This document shows positions 18,337 to 27,094 of a stretch of 64,000 nucleotides of DNA, piece by piece (the first letter of the stretch is position 1; each line of letters starts with the position of its first letter). Source of the stretch: Sporocytophaga myxococcoides DSM 11118. GTDB taxonomy: Bacteria > Bacteroidota > Bacteroidia > Cytophagales > Cytophagaceae. The position numbers and the translations under genes are program-made. The stretch is from assembly GCF_000426725.1 (NCBI RefSeq), contig NZ_AUFX01000005.1, forward strand, positions 310,001 through 374,000. Direction: 5' to 3'. The notes below the pieces were generated by a model. That model saw nothing but the letters and a program-made list of their open reading frames with translations. It made no database searches and was not told the origin of the DNA.

Positions 18337-18704
18337 TATGCTTTTTCCTCCTGTTTTTCAGCTGATTTCTTAAATTCACCTTTTCTTCTCTTGTTGTTGT
18401 AAGCAACAGCATGTTTGTCAAGAGATACAGTCAAGAATCTCATCACTCTCTCATCACGTTTGTACTCAATCTCCAAAGTGTTGATTGTAGTAGGCTTCGC
18501 GTTGAATTCGATAAGCGTGTAGAAACCTGTAGTTTTGTGGTTAATAGGGTAAGCTAGCTTTTTCAGACCCCAGTTCTCCTCGTTAATGATTTGAGCACCC
18601 TGATCTTTCAGAACCTGCTTAAATTTTTCTACGGTATCCTTCATCTGAGCTTCAGACAAAACGGGAGTTAAAATGAATACCGTCTCGTAGTTATTTAATT
18701 CCAT
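18336..18704 (-). CDS. rpsF: 30S ribosomal protein S6
   Basis: Small-subunit protein bS6 (122 residues). Recognised by [20 protein letters not shown], then [20 protein letters not shown], with [20 protein letters not shown] in the C-terminal half and a charged tail. First gene of the rpsF-rpsR-rplI operon. No ssb gene lies between rpsF and rpsR, unlike in several other phyla. A Bacteroidota-type promoter is visible just upstream (18741-18770). Confidence 0.98.
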   Translation of the reverse strand: MELNNYETVFILTPVLSEAQMKDTVEKFKQVLKDQGAQIINEENWGLKKLAYPINHKTTGFYTLIEFNAKPTTINTLEIEYKRDERVMRFLTVSLDKHAVAYNNKRRKGEFKKSAEKQEEKA

Positions 18705-18740
18705 AATTACTTTTATGTAAAATGATAATTTTTAGGACCG

Positions 18741-18770
18741 CAAATATACTGAGAATTACCGGAAAACAAA
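18741..18770 (-). promoter_or_regulatory. Promoter of rpsF operon
   Basis: Read on the minus strand: TTTG (18770-18767), an 18-base spacer, then TATATTTG (18748-18741), matching the Bacteroidota TTTG/TAnnTTTG promoter. The rpsF start is 36 bp further on. Confidence 0.7.
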
Positions 18771-18858
18771 AAAATCTTTGGAAGAGGTTTATTTATAAGG
18801 GATGTTTTTGTTGTAAGTTTTTGAAATATAGTGTTTTGGCTGGTATGTAAACAACAAA

Positions 18859-18881
18859 CCCCGACGATCATCTCGTCAGGG
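18859..18881 (-). terminator. Terminator after the coiled-coil membrane protein
   Basis: Nine-bp stem CCCCGACGA (18859-18867) with TCGTCAGGG (18873-18881), including one G-T pair, with a 5-base loop. It lies about 50 bp past the stop of the minus-strand gene at 18928. Confidence 0.7.
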
Positions 18882-18885
18882 TCTC

Positions 18886-18926
18886 TTTATACTTTTAGCT
18901 TTACGCCTTAAGCTTTCCGCTCAAAA
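18886..18926. repeat. AAGCTTTAAGC-type dispersed repeat, copy b
   Basis: Words TTTAGCTTTACGCC, TTAAGCTTTCCGCTC in tandem, just past the stop of the gene at 18928. Same family as the copies near 1600 and 28345. Confidence 0.5.
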
Positions 18927-18927
18927 A

Positions 18928-19869
18928 TTACTTCACTAAGAAGCTTCCTTCTCCGATTTTATTACCTTCTGCATAAACTTCAATATTGTGTTTTCCAGGT
19001 TTGTAGGCGCTTCCTTTAACATAGGTGAAAACAACCTGAGGTTTTCTGTTGTCGAACAACACATCTTGTTTCAATGTGTAAAAAATCTCTTTTCCTTCAA
19101 ACTGAAAGCTTCCTCCTCCTGTTCCAACATCAAACAATGCGCTTCCGTCTGGCTCGATTACTCTAAGAACGATTTCTTTACCTTCCTGTTTAGCTACTTT
19201 GTTGTCGCCTAAGTAGAAAGAAATTTTTAGTTTGTCAATGCTTTTTGCTTTAAACTCACCACCGTCTTTAACTTTACCTTTAGCTGTGATCGCATCTATC
19301 TGGAAGCTTTCTGCTTTTAATACACTGGCTATTGCCACTTTTTCAGCAAGTTCGTTTTGGGTAACTTTTAATTTACTGATAGTGTCCAGGTTGGCTACCA
19401 CTTTATTCTGGTAATCTTTAATGCTGGAATCAGCCACTGCAAGCTGAGCTTTAAGTCTGTCAACTTCAGCAGAAGCTTCACGAGCAATCTGGTTTGCCTT
19501 ATCTATTTCTTTCTTGATTTTAATGTATTTGCTGTAGTTAGCAGCACTTTCATGTTTCAGTTTTTCGCTTTCAACTTCAAGATTCCTGATTTGCTCACCA
19601 AGGGTTGCGGTGTCTCCTCCAAGTCTTGCAATCTCCTGTTGTTTTAATTTCAGGTCGTCAATTGCTTTGGTCAACTCTGAAGTTGTGCTGTCAATTTTTG
19701 CGTTTGCTTCAACAATTTGTTGGTCCTTTACTGCAATATCATTGCTTTTGTTGATATTGAGAAAAAGTTGTACGGCATTGATAGCCAATAAGATAATAAT
19801 GAAAGCAATGATCAAGCCTTTTTTGCTTCCGCTTTTTTGCGTTTCTTTTGGTTCGTTAACTTCGGCCAT
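18928..19869 (-). CDS. Membrane-anchored coiled-coil protein, 313 aa
   Basis: Conserved-looking protein of unknown role. A basic cytoplasmic start (residues 1-16) leads to a single membrane helix (about 17-37, GLIIAFIIILLAINAVQLFL). A long coiled coil of about 150 residues follows (KIDSTTSELTKAIDDLKLKQ, then EQIRNLEVESEKLKHESAAN). The C-terminal domain of about 120 residues is beta-rich (GGEFKAKSIDKLKISFYLGD ... ALFDVGTGGGSFQFEGKEIF). The shape suggests an envelope scaffold with the coiled coil in the periplasm. It is divergent from the methyltransferase at 19979 and ends in a hairpin. Confidence 0.75.
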   Translation of the reverse strand: MAEVNEPKETQKSGSKKGLIIAFIIILLAINAVQLFLNINKSNDIAVKDQQIVEANAKIDSTTSELTKAIDDLKLKQQEIARLGGDTATLGEQIRNLEVESEKLKHESAANYSKYIKIKKEIDKANQIAREASAEVDRLKAQLAVADSSIKDYQNKVVANLDTISKLKVTQNELAEKVAIASVLKAESFQIDAITAKGKVKDGGEFKAKSIDKLKISFYLGDNKVAKQEGKEIVLRVIEPDGSALFDVGTGGGSFQFEGKEIFYTLKQDVLFDNRKPQVVFTYVKGSAYKPGKHNIEVYAEGNKIGEGSFLVK

Positions 19870-19978
19870 GATTGTTGGTTAATAGGTGTCTTTTTTGTTA
19901 AAGTTTACGTTGTAAAATTAATTATATATTCAATTTTATCAATTTTTTTTTAAAAAAGGGCGTTAATTACAGCTAGAT

Positions 19979-20566
19979 ATGAGTCTAAATAAAGAATTTT
20001 GGGATCAAAGATACGTTTCCAACGACACTGGTTGGGATGCCTCTCATATAACTACTCCGATTAAGGAATACTTTGATCAACTTGACGATAAAGACAAGAA
20101 TCTCCGCATTTTAGTTCCCGGATGTGGAAACGCTCATGAAGCTGAGTATGTTTTCCGTTCCGGGTTTAAAAATGTTTTTGTTGCTGATATTTCCGCTTTT
20201 CCCCTGGAGAATTTTAAAAAAAGAATACCTGAGTTTCCGGCAGAGCAGCTTTTGCATGCTGATTTTTTTCTTTTAAAAGATTCAATTGATATTATTATTG
20301 AGCAAACTTTCTTTTGTGCCCTGGATCCAAAACTGAGACCTGAATACGCAGCAAAAATGGCAGAGTTACTCAAAAAGGGAGGGAGACTTGTAGGTGTCCT
20401 CTTTAATGACACTTTAAATACTGATAAACCACCTTTCGGGGGCACAAAAGAGGAATATATTTCTTATTTTCGTCCTTATTTTGAAATAAAATATTTCGAA
20501 ACTTGTCATAATTCAATTCCTCCGCGTGCAGGCAGGGAGTTGTTTATTTATCTGATAAAAAAATAA
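19979..20566 (+). CDS. TPMT-type SAM-dependent methyltransferase
   Basis: 195-residue methyltransferase of the thiopurine S-methyltransferase-like group. The N-terminus FWDQRYVSNDTGWD is the family hallmark. The SAM site follows as RILVPGCGNAHEAEYVFRSG, then VFVADIS. Later EQTFFCALDP and LLKKGGRLVGVLF are standard. Members methylate small thiol, selenium, tellurium or other compounds; which one here is not evident. The next gene, kdsA, starts 10 bp downstream, so they probably share a transcript, though no pathway link is known to me. Confidence 0.88.
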   Translation: MSLNKEFWDQRYVSNDTGWDASHITTPIKEYFDQLDDKDKNLRILVPGCGNAHEAEYVFRSGFKNVFVADISAFPLENFKKRIPEFPAEQLLHADFFLLKDSIDIIIEQTFFCALDPKLRPEYAAKMAELLKKGGRLVGVLFNDTLNTDKPPFGGTKEEYISYFRPYFEIKYFETCHNSIPPRAGRELFIYLIKK

Positions 20567-20576
20567 AAAGTTTATA

Positions 20577-21389
20577 ATGATCAAATCCTTTTTACCGGAA
20601 ATCAAACATACTGATTCCGGAAACTTCTTTCTGATTGCTGGTCCTTGTGTGGTAGAAAGCAGAGAAAATGTCTTCGAGGTAGCTGAAAAAGTAATTGCTA
20701 TTACTGAAAAACTTAAAATTCCATATATCTTCAAAAGCTCATTTAAAAAAGCTAATCGAACTAAAGGTGGCTCTTTTATGGGGATAGGGGATGAGAAGGC
20801 ATTGGAAATCCTGGCAGAGGTTAAAGCTAAATTTGGCGTGCCTGTAGTTACAGATATTCATGAAAGCCATGATGCAGCATTGGCAGCTAAATATGTCGAC
20901 ATTCTGCAGATTCCGGCTTTTCTTTGTCGCCAGACAGACCTTTTAGTTGCAGCTGCGAATACAGGTAAAGTTGTGAATGTAAAAAAAGGACAATTCCTTT
21001 CCGGAGAAGCCATGAAATTTGCAGTTGACAAAATTAAAGATGCCGGTAATAATAAAGTAATGCTGACCGACAGAGGTAATTCATTCGGATATACTGACCT
21101 GGTTGTAGATTACAGAAATATTCCTGCTATGAAAGAAACAGGAGTTCCTGTTATCATGGATTGCACACATTCCCTACAGCAGCCCAATCAGGCTTCTGGA
21201 GTTTCAGGAGGAAAGCCAGAGTTGATAGAAACAATTTCAAAAGCGGCGATAGCAGTAGGGGCAGACGGGTTGTTTATCGAAACACACCCAAACCCAAGTG
21301 TAGCAAAATCCGATGGAGCGAATATGCTTAAGCTGGATTATCTTGAAGATCTTATGATTAAGCTGGTGAGGTTGAGGCAAGCATTGTAA
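20577..21389 (+). CDS. kdsA: 3-deoxy-8-phosphooctulonate synthase (KDO-8-P synthase)
   Basis: Condenses phosphoenolpyruvate with arabinose 5-phosphate to give KDO-8-phosphate, an early step of lipopolysaccharide inner-core synthesis. 270 residues, usual size. Motifs in order: IAGPCVVESRENVFEVAEKV, FKSSFKKANRTKGGSFMGIG, VVTDIHE, LCRQTDLLVAA, NVKKGQFLSGEAMKFAVDKI and LTDRGNSFGY. Cys24 in AGPC marks the metal-dependent class known from Aquifex, as opposed to the E. coli type with Asn there. It lies 10 bp after the TPMT-like gene. A hairpin separates it from the convergent methyltransferase gene. Confidence 0.97.
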   Translation: MIKSFLPEIKHTDSGNFFLIAGPCVVESRENVFEVAEKVIAITEKLKIPYIFKSSFKKANRTKGGSFMGIGDEKALEILAEVKAKFGVPVVTDIHESHDAALAAKYVDILQIPAFLCRQTDLLVAAANTGKVVNVKKGQFLSGEAMKFAVDKIKDAGNNKVMLTDRGNSFGYTDLVVDYRNIPAMKETGVPVIMDCTHSLQQPNQASGVSGGKPELIETISKAAIAVGADGLFIETHPNPSVAKSDGANMLKLDYLEDLMIKLVRLRQAL

Positions 21390-21395
21390 GGCAGA

Positions 21396-21457
21396 AAGCT
21401 ATAAGCAGAAAGCTAAAAGTAAATAAAATCTAACTTTGAGCATTCTGCTTATAGCTT
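21396..21457. terminator. Shared hairpin between convergent kdsA and methyltransferase genes (repeat copy c)
   Basis: Perfect 15-bp arms AAGCTATAAGCAGAA (21396-21410) and TTCTGCTTATAGCTT (21443-21457). The right arm overlaps the last codons of the minus-strand gene. The arms are made of the same AAGC-rich words as the dispersed repeat family. Confidence 0.6.
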
Positions 21458-22237
21458 CAAAATAAAGTGTTGTTTCGGTTGCTCTTTTCTGAAAAACACC
21501 AGACCAATTTCAAAGAGATCAATAGTTACCACGGTTCTGGCGTCTTTTGTTATCTCCTTCCAGGCAAGTTCCATTCCGGATGACCAGTGGATGTCATCAA
21601 AAATAAAAAGTGTGTCGTTATGAATGTTTTTGATGCACAATTCGAAATACCTTTTTGTGGCTTCGTAGGTGTGGTTGGCATCAAAATAAGCAAAATCTAT
21701 TTTTTTGATTATTTCTAATTGTGCTGGCAGAGTGTTGTCAATGTTTCCCTCTATTGTAATGATATTACCTGATTTGGCGGTTTGGAATAGTTTTTTAGCA
21801 TATTCAATGGTCTCATGGCAGCCTTCAAATGAGTAAATAGTGCCTTCCGGAGATGATTTGGATAAATACAAAGTGGTTAATCCGAGGGAGGTTCCGAGAT
21901 CAATCAAGATAGAAGGATGAAAATGATTGGTCAGTCTGAAAAGTAATTCCGAAATCTTGGGGTTTTTACCAGAGTTTTTTACAATATCATAGACAAATCG
22001 CTCTTTGCTTTGATTTACTTTAGATCCAGCTCCCATATCATTAATTTTAAGTGCTGTTCTATCTGATAAAAGATTGTATCGGATCTTATTCAGATCTTCA
22101 AAGGCATAATAATGCTTTTTCTTTTTTATGATATCTCTGTAAAGATTAAAGACAAAAGGACTGTGAATTGAATGTTCGTCTTTGGAAGTAAAAAAATATT
22201 TTAAATAACTAATTATAAAAAAGAAAAAACGCTTCAC
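21449..22237 (-). CDS. Class I SAM-dependent methyltransferase, 262 aa
   Basis: Rossmann-type methyltransferase resembling O-methyltransferases. The basic, aromatic N-terminal stretch (KRFFFFIISYLKYFFTSKDE, then HSIHSPFVFNLYRDIIKKKK) is common in a Bacteroidota subgroup. The SAM motif is ILIDLGTSLGLTTLYLSKSS, followed by TIYSFEGCHETIEYAKKLF and IDFAYFDANHTYEATKRYFE. FIFDDIHWSSGMELAWKEI resembles the metal-binding aspartates of COMT-like enzymes. The substrate is unknown. The stop codon lies within the hairpin shared with kdsA. apaG is 22 bp upstream on the same strand. Confidence 0.85.
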   Translation of the reverse strand: MKRFFFFIISYLKYFFTSKDEHSIHSPFVFNLYRDIIKKKKHYYAFEDLNKIRYNLLSDRTALKINDMGAGSKVNQSKERFVYDIVKNSGKNPKISELLFRLTNHFHPSILIDLGTSLGLTTLYLSKSSPEGTIYSFEGCHETIEYAKKLFQTAKSGNIITIEGNIDNTLPAQLEIIKKIDFAYFDANHTYEATKRYFELCIKNIHNDTLFIFDDIHWSSGMELAWKEITKDARTVVTIDLFEIGLVFFRKEQPKQHFILKL

Positions 22238-22259
22238 TGAAAAGTACTCTGTTAGAAAT

Positions 22260-22646
22260 TTAATTTAGTTTATAAGGCACAACCATTACAAATTGTGGAA
22301 TAGCAGCTTTAAATTGCTTTCCATCTACGATTCTTTCCATAAGATAAGAACCTTTCATTTTTCCCAATTCTGTTTTAAGATTACAACCTGAAACATATTC
22401 ATGAGCCTGGCCTGGCTCTATTACAGGTTGCTGCCCTACTACACCTTCGCCTTCTACCTCTCTTATAATACCATTTGCATCATAGATGTACCAATGTCTT
22501 TTAAGCAATTGTACTGTGTAGTTGCTGAAGTTTTCAATCCTGATTTTATATGTAAAAACAAAATGAGATTGAGAAGGGCTGGAATACTCAGGCTGATAAG
22601 AAGTAACCACGCTGACTTTAAGACCATCTGTGATTTCTGTTACCAT
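22260..22646 (-). CDS. apaG: ApaG domain protein (DUF525)
   Basis: 128 residues, the whole of one ApaG domain, an immunoglobulin-like beta sandwich. Motifs: HFVFTYKIRIENFSNYTVQL, then LKRHWYIYDANGIIREVEGE, GVVGQQPVIEPGQAHEYVSG and GSYLMERIVDGKQFKAAIPQ. The role of the protein in bacteria is unsettled; it has been linked to cobalt/magnesium resistance and to Ap4A metabolism. It precedes the methyltransferase at 21449 by 22 bp and is divergent from ung. Confidence 0.95.
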   Translation of the reverse strand: MVTEITDGLKVSVVTSYQPEYSSPSQSHFVFTYKIRIENFSNYTVQLLKRHWYIYDANGIIREVEGEGVVGQQPVIEPGQAHEYVSGCNLKTELGKMKGSYLMERIVDGKQFKAAIPQFVMVVPYKLN

Positions 22647-22858
22647 ATCTTTCTGAGTTTTTAAATTTTGACTCTTAACTCTAAAGTTAAAGATAAGTTT
22701 TTTTAATTCAATGATTTTGTTTGAAAATCTTTTAGGCTCTTAGCGCTACATCAAAGGCCCTCATTGCTGCGGGACAATATCTATATAGAAAATTAATTAA
22801 GTACAATTTGTCTATTGAATATTCTGATTTTAAATTGTGACAGTAAAAAAGTAGTTAA

Positions 22859-23521
22859 ATGGACGTTAAAATAGAGTCTTCCTGGAAGGAAAGAGTTTCC
22901 AAAGAGTTTGAAAAGCCGTATTTTAAAAATCTGGTTAGCTTTTTAAAACAAGAAAGGCAAAATCATACAATTTATCCTCCTGGAAATCAAATTTTTAATG
23001 CATTCGAGTGGTGCGTTTTTGATAATGTAGAGGTTGTAATTATCGGACAAGATCCTTATCACGGGCCCGGACAAGCAAATGGGTTATGTTTTTCTGTCGC
23101 CGATCATGTTGCACTTCCTCCTTCTTTAAAAAATATTTTTAAAGAAATTAATCGCGACCTGGGCAAGCCAGTGCCAAAATCCGGGAATCTTGAGAGATGG
23201 GCAAAACAGGGAGTGTTATTGTTGAATGCTACACTTACTGTTCGGGCTAATACAGCGGGGTCGCACCAAAAAAAAGGCTGGGAAGAGTTTACAGATGAGG
23301 TGATTAGGATTTTATCATCGGAAAAGGAACATTTGGTTTTTATACTTTGGGGAGCTTATGCTCAGAAAAAAGGGATTGTAATTGATCGTTCAAAGCATTT
23401 AGTACTGGAATCTGCCCACCCATCACCATTTTCAGCAGAAAGAGGATTCTTTGGAAACAATCATTTTAGTAAAACAAATGAATATTTAAGAAAGATGGGG
23501 AAGCGAGAGATTGATTGGTAA
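22859..23521 (+). CDS. ung: Uracil-DNA glycosylase (family 1)
   Basis: Removes uracil from DNA to start base-excision repair. 220 residues. Catalytic Asp65 is in IIGQDPYHGPGQANGLCFSV, the water-activating loop. His187 lies in AHPSPFSAERGFFGNNHFSK, the minor-groove intercalation loop. The LLNATLTVRANTAGSHQKKG stretch completes the uracil pocket. The gene stands alone, divergent from apaG across a 212-bp gap that presumably contains both promoters. Two hairpins follow it. Confidence 0.98.
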   Translation: MDVKIESSWKERVSKEFEKPYFKNLVSFLKQERQNHTIYPPGNQIFNAFEWCVFDNVEVVIIGQDPYHGPGQANGLCFSVADHVALPPSLKNIFKEINRDLGKPVPKSGNLERWAKQGVLLLNATLTVRANTAGSHQKKGWEEFTDEVIRILSSEKEHLVFILWGAYAQKKGIVIDRSKHLVLESAHPSPFSAERGFFGNNHFSKTNEYLRKMGKREIDW

Positions 23522-23577
23522 GGACTAAGTTTTGAGTAATAATTTTTAAGAATAAAGCAAAACTGAATTTAAAGTGT

Positions 23578-23600
23578 AGAGACGCCCTGCTGGCGTCTCT
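23578..23600 (+). terminator. Terminator after ung
   Basis: Perfect 9-bp stem AGAGACGCC (23578-23586) and GGCGTCTCT (23592-23600), 5-base loop, about 57 bp past the ung stop. Confidence 0.7.
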
Positions 23601-23657
23601 CTATCCACAAGCACAGCATCTTATTTTTAGGATTTAGAATGAGATTTAAGAAATCAT

Positions 23658-23692
23658 AAAAAAATCCCGGATTTTAGGTCCGGGATTTTTTG
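23658..23692. terminator. Bidirectional terminator between ung and lepB
   Basis: Stem AAAAAATCCCGG (23659-23670) with CCGGGATTTTTT (23680-23691), with a 9-base loop. A-rich on one side and T-rich on the other, it can stop transcripts from both strands. It lies directly after the lepB stop and resembles the rplI terminator in sequence. Confidence 0.85.
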
Positions 23693-24781
23693 TTATTTAA
23701 TAATATTGAAGAATCTGTTCCAGCGTATCTTATCTGTAATGCCTCCGTTCTGATCAAGTGAAAGCCAGATAAACAATGCTTTTCCAACAATATGGTCAGC
23801 CGGTACAAAACCCCAGTATCTGGAGTCCAAAGAGTTGTGTCTGTTGTCTCCCATCATGAAATAGTAATTCTGCTTGAAGGTGTATTCTTTAGCTTCTTTA
23901 CCATCGATAAACAACTTGTCATCCTCTAATCTCACATCTTCCAGGTTCTCGTAATTTTTGATCGTGGTTCCGTACAGAATTATGTTGTCAGGTGTCAGTT
24001 GGATGGTAGCTCCTTCTTTAGGTACCCAAAGAGGTCCGAAGTTGTCCTCGTTCCATATAAATTTAGAAGAATTTGGGAATATTCTCGGTTCAGGATCTCC
24101 TGCAGGTCTGATGATCGGCTCTACACTTTTAATTCCTTGAAAACCTTTAAATATATTAGCTTGCTCCTCTGTGGTAAAGATATAGAAACCATTTTGCACA
24201 GGCTGATATTCAGTAACTCCAAATTTTCTGAACTCTTTTGAAGAGAATACCTCCGGAGTTTCCATAAAATATCTGTATTGAGATTTAGGAGGATCAGTAA
24301 CAGGTTTACCATTAACAAAAACTTTTGCTTTTTTAAGGGTTATGGTATCTCCTCCGATAGCAATACATCTTTTGATATAATTGGTCTTCAGGTCCGTTGG
24401 ATAACCTTCTTCCGGTGGCCAGTTAAATACTACCACATCATTATTTTTAACCTCGCTGATGCCCGGAAGCCTATATTGAGGGAGTTGAATCCAGTCCAGG
24501 TAAGAAGGTATTTCAGTTCCCCAAATTTTCTGATGCGTAAGTGGCATCTGTAAAGGAGTTTTAGGAGTTCTTGCTCCGTAGTGAAATTTACTTACAAAGA
24601 GAAAATCACCAACTAGTAATGATTTTTCCATGGAAGGAGTAGGGATAGTAAAAGCTTCCATGAAAATCCATCTGATAAGGGTAGCAGCAACAACTGCAAA
24701 TACAATTGCGTCAACCCATTCTCTGCTTTTGGATTTCTTTTTTTGTGGTTCTTTTTTCTTTTCCCAGAATTTTAAATTCAT
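23693..24781 (-). CDS. lepB: Signal peptidase I
   Basis: Cleaves signal peptides of exported proteins at the outer face of the inner membrane. 362 residues. A charged start is followed by one membrane helix (about residues 22-42). The catalytic serine is Ser50 in TIPTPSMEKSLLVGDFLFVS. The general-base lysine is in YIKRCIAIGGDTITL, and the late motif GDNRHNSLDSRYWGFVP is conserved. An insert between the lysine region and the last motif makes it longer than E. coli LepB, as is usual in Bacteroidota. It is the last gene of the parA-parB-DUF5683-dapB-lepB run, 36 bp after dapB. Confidence 0.96.
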   Translation of the reverse strand: MNLKFWEKKKEPQKKKSKSREWVDAIVFAVVAATLIRWIFMEAFTIPTPSMEKSLLVGDFLFVSKFHYGARTPKTPLQMPLTHQKIWGTEIPSYLDWIQLPQYRLPGISEVKNNDVVVFNWPPEEGYPTDLKTNYIKRCIAIGGDTITLKKAKVFVNGKPVTDPPKSQYRYFMETPEVFSSKEFRKFGVTEYQPVQNGFYIFTTEEQANIFKGFQGIKSVEPIIRPAGDPEPRIFPNSSKFIWNEDNFGPLWVPKEGATIQLTPDNIILYGTTIKNYENLEDVRLEDDKLFIDGKEAKEYTFKQNYYFMMGDNRHNSLDSRYWGFVPADHIVGKALFIWLSLDQNGGITDKIRWNRFFNIIK

Positions 24782-24817
24782 ACCTTATATGATTTATTAA
24801 AAAATAATTATCTCCTT

Positions 24818-25540
24818 TTAGTAATTGATTTTTAGCATATCATCCATGCCGAAAACACCTTTTTTACCTACAAGCCATTCAGCAGCCACAACAGCACCTT
24901 TTGCAAATCCTTCGCGTGAATGCGCTGTATGGGTTATTTCAATAGTATCAACGGGTGAATTATAATAAACAGTATGAGTGCCCGGTACCGCATCAAGTCT
25001 TTTTGATGTAATCCCTAATAAATTCTTTTCTTTGGTCGGTTGATTTACCCAGTTATTGATTTTTGGAGTAGCATCGATAATACCTTCTGCCAAGGTAATT
25101 GCAGTTCCGCTTGGAGCATCAAGCTTTTGTTTGTGATGAATCTCTTCCATACTCACTTCATATTCAGGAAAAGGATTCATTATCTTGGCAAGAATATTAT
25201 TTAGATGAAAGAATAAATTAACTCCCACACTAAAATTTGAAGCATAGAAGAAAGCACTACCATTTTTTCTGCAAAGTTCTTCCAGCTCTTTTTTCTTTTC
25301 AAGCCAACCAGTCGTTCCGCAAACCACGGGTATACCTTGTTCTATGCAGTATTTAACGTTGTTATATGCGCTTTCTGGCTGTGTAAATTCAATAGCAACG
25401 TCAACCTGATCTTTGGTTATTGAAGAAAGAGAACTGTAGTTCTCAAGATCGATTTTGAAGGGAGCAGTGTGGTTACGACTTATGGCAATCTGCTCAATGG
25501 TTTTTCCCATTTTGCCATAGCCCAAAAGTAAAATTCTCAT
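24818..25540 (-). CDS. dapB: 4-hydroxy-tetrahydrodipicolinate reductase
   Basis: Reduces the dihydrodipicolinate intermediate with NAD(P)H in the lysine/diaminopimelate pathway. 240 residues. The Rossmann start is MRILLLGYGKMGKTIEQIA. VVCGTTGWLEKKKELEELC and YASNFSVGVNLFFHLNNILA follow. The active-site motif is EIHHKQKLDAPSGTAITLAE. The C-terminal AKGAVVAAEWLVGKKGVFGM is typical. It abuts the DUF5683 gene with no gap (25541). The product feeds peptidoglycan synthesis. Confidence 0.97.
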   Translation of the reverse strand: MRILLLGYGKMGKTIEQIAISRNHTAPFKIDLENYSSLSSITKDQVDVAIEFTQPESAYNNVKYCIEQGIPVVCGTTGWLEKKKELEELCRKNGSAFFYASNFSVGVNLFFHLNNILAKIMNPFPEYEVSMEEIHHKQKLDAPSGTAITLAEGIIDATPKINNWVNQPTKEKNLLGITSKRLDAVPGTHTVYYNSPVDTIEITHTAHSREGFAKGAVVAAEWLVGKKGVFGMDDMLKINY

Positions 25541-26143
25541 TTATTTTATAGTAAAGTTTAACTTTATTCCTCCTGCAAATTGGGAATAATTATAGGAATA
25601 TAAAAGCGGATGTACAGATAAAGAAATATCTTCATTAATGTCAAACTGCCTCAGGTGGGCGTCTACATATGCATCTACAATGTTCAAAGCATAAACTGCC
25701 GTAGATATAATAATAGAGAACTCAAGATCTCTTCTGTAAGCATCTCTCGTTACTTTTAATTCATTATCACTGAAGTCCTCATATGGCGTTCCTACCTGAG
25801 TGAAAGCATTAGTAGTGTCATTTGCCCTGAAAGCAACCCTACTGGCATAAGCTGTATTGAATTTGTTATACTCCGTTGAGTTGAAGTTTATCCAATAAAT
25901 AAGTGCAGCGGCCCCAGCATATAAGATTGGAGGTTTCCAATATCTGCGATTGTAAAACTGTCCGGCTCCGGGAAGTACAGTGGAAAGCAACGCTGCTCTT
26001 CCTGGTCGGTAATTGTGTTTGGGTTTTGTTTTAGTCTTTACGGGTGCCTGAGAAAGGGAATCATTCTGGGCTGTGGCCCCCATTGTATTAAAAAAAGTTA
26101 TGACGGTTATTAATACAATGGGTCTTACCAGCTTTAATATCAT
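25541..26143 (-). CDS. DUF5683 protein with signal peptide, 200 aa
   Basis: Exported Bacteroidota protein. The N-terminus MILKLVRPIVLITVITFFNT ends near ATA-Q, a likely signal-peptidase site after about 26 residues. The next region, HNYRPGRAALLSTVLPGAGQ with FYNRRYWKPPILYAGAAALI, is the DUF5683 hallmark. A second hydrophobic segment lies near residues 145-165 (FSIIISTAVYALNIVDAYVD). The position between parB (2 bp) and dapB (0 bp) is conserved in this phylum as far as I recall. Role unknown, possibly in the outer membrane or envelope. Confidence 0.85.
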   Translation of the reverse strand: MILKLVRPIVLITVITFFNTMGATAQNDSLSQAPVKTKTKPKHNYRPGRAALLSTVLPGAGQFYNRRYWKPPILYAGAAALIYWINFNSTEYNKFNTAYASRVAFRANDTTNAFTQVGTPYEDFSDNELKVTRDAYRRDLEFSIIISTAVYALNIVDAYVDAHLRQFDINEDISLSVHPLLYSYNYSQFAGGIKLNFTIK

Positions 26144-26145
26144 AT

Positions 26146-27081
26146 CTAAAAATTTAATATATCTAATATCCGATTTAAATCATCAGCATTTACAAATGGG
26201 ATCTTAATTTCGCCTTTGTTTTGTTTATCACAATTAATATTGATTTTTGTTCCGAAATGTGTAGACAATTTTGTCTGTATATGGACTATTTCCGGATTGA
26301 AATAAGTCTTTTTGTCTTCACTTTTCGATTCTGAAACTTTTGCCTGTGAAGAAGGCTGCGATATTGACCTTACCAGATCCTCAGTTTTTCTAACCGATAA
26401 TTCTTCTTCCAGAATTTTTTTGAAAATGCTTAGCTGATCATCAATTCTTTCAATAGTAATTAAGGCTCTGGCGTGCCCCATTGAAATTCTATTGTCTCTT
26501 ACAGCTGCCTGAATGTCTGGTGGAAGTTTCAGAAGTCTTAAATAATTGGTTACCGTGGTTCTGTTTTTCCCCACGCGGTCTCCAAGTTCTTCCTGCTTTA
26601 GACTGCATTCAGAAATTAATCTTTGATAGCTTAAAGCAATTTCAAGTGCATTAAGGTTTTCTCTCTGAATATTTTCAATAAGAGCCATTTCCAGCATTTG
26701 CTGGTCATTGGCAGTTCTGATATAGGCAGTTATTTTAGGAATCTGGGCAAGTCTGGTAGCCTGAAGCCTTCTTTCTCCGGAAATCAACTGATATTTGCCA
26801 GGAGAAAGTTGTCTTACTGTAATTGGCTGAATAATGCCTTGAACCTTTATAGATTCAGAAAGCTCCTGAAGGGCTTCCTGATCAAAATGCGTTCTAGGCT
26901 GATAAGGGTTGACTTCAATGCTGTCAACAGGAATTTCGTTGATTGCACTTTCCGGTGCTCTTTCTACTACTACCTCTACTGTTTTTTCGGGTTTTGCGGT
27001 ATCGGAATCCTGAAGCAGAGCTCCCAGACCTCTTCCCAAAACACTCTTTTTTGCAGGTATCTGCGGTTTCTTATCGTTCAT
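26146..27081 (-). CDS. parB: Chromosome partitioning protein ParB
   Basis: CTP-dependent DNA clamp that loads at parS sites and works with ParA to separate chromosome origins. 311 residues. N-terminal KSVLGRGLGALLQDSDTAKP carries the ParA-contact motif. Then IPVDSIEVNPYQPRTHFDQE, the GERRLQATRLAQIPKITAYI CTP-binding motif, the helix-turn-helix (LSYQRLISECSLKQEELGDR) and the C-terminal dimerisation part. It sits 13 bp after parA. I found no perfect parS palindrome in the window by eye. Confidence 0.97.
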   Translation of the reverse strand: MNDKKPQIPAKKSVLGRGLGALLQDSDTAKPEKTVEVVVERAPESAINEIPVDSIEVNPYQPRTHFDQEALQELSESIKVQGIIQPITVRQLSPGKYQLISGERRLQATRLAQIPKITAYIRTANDQQMLEMALIENIQRENLNALEIALSYQRLISECSLKQEELGDRVGKNRTTVTNYLRLLKLPPDIQAAVRDNRISMGHARALITIERIDDQLSIFKKILEEELSVRKTEDLVRSISQPSSQAKVSESKSEDKKTYFNPEIVHIQTKLSTHFGTKININCDKQNKGEIKIPFVNADDLNRILDILNF

Positions 27082-27094
27082 TGAAAACGGGTAA

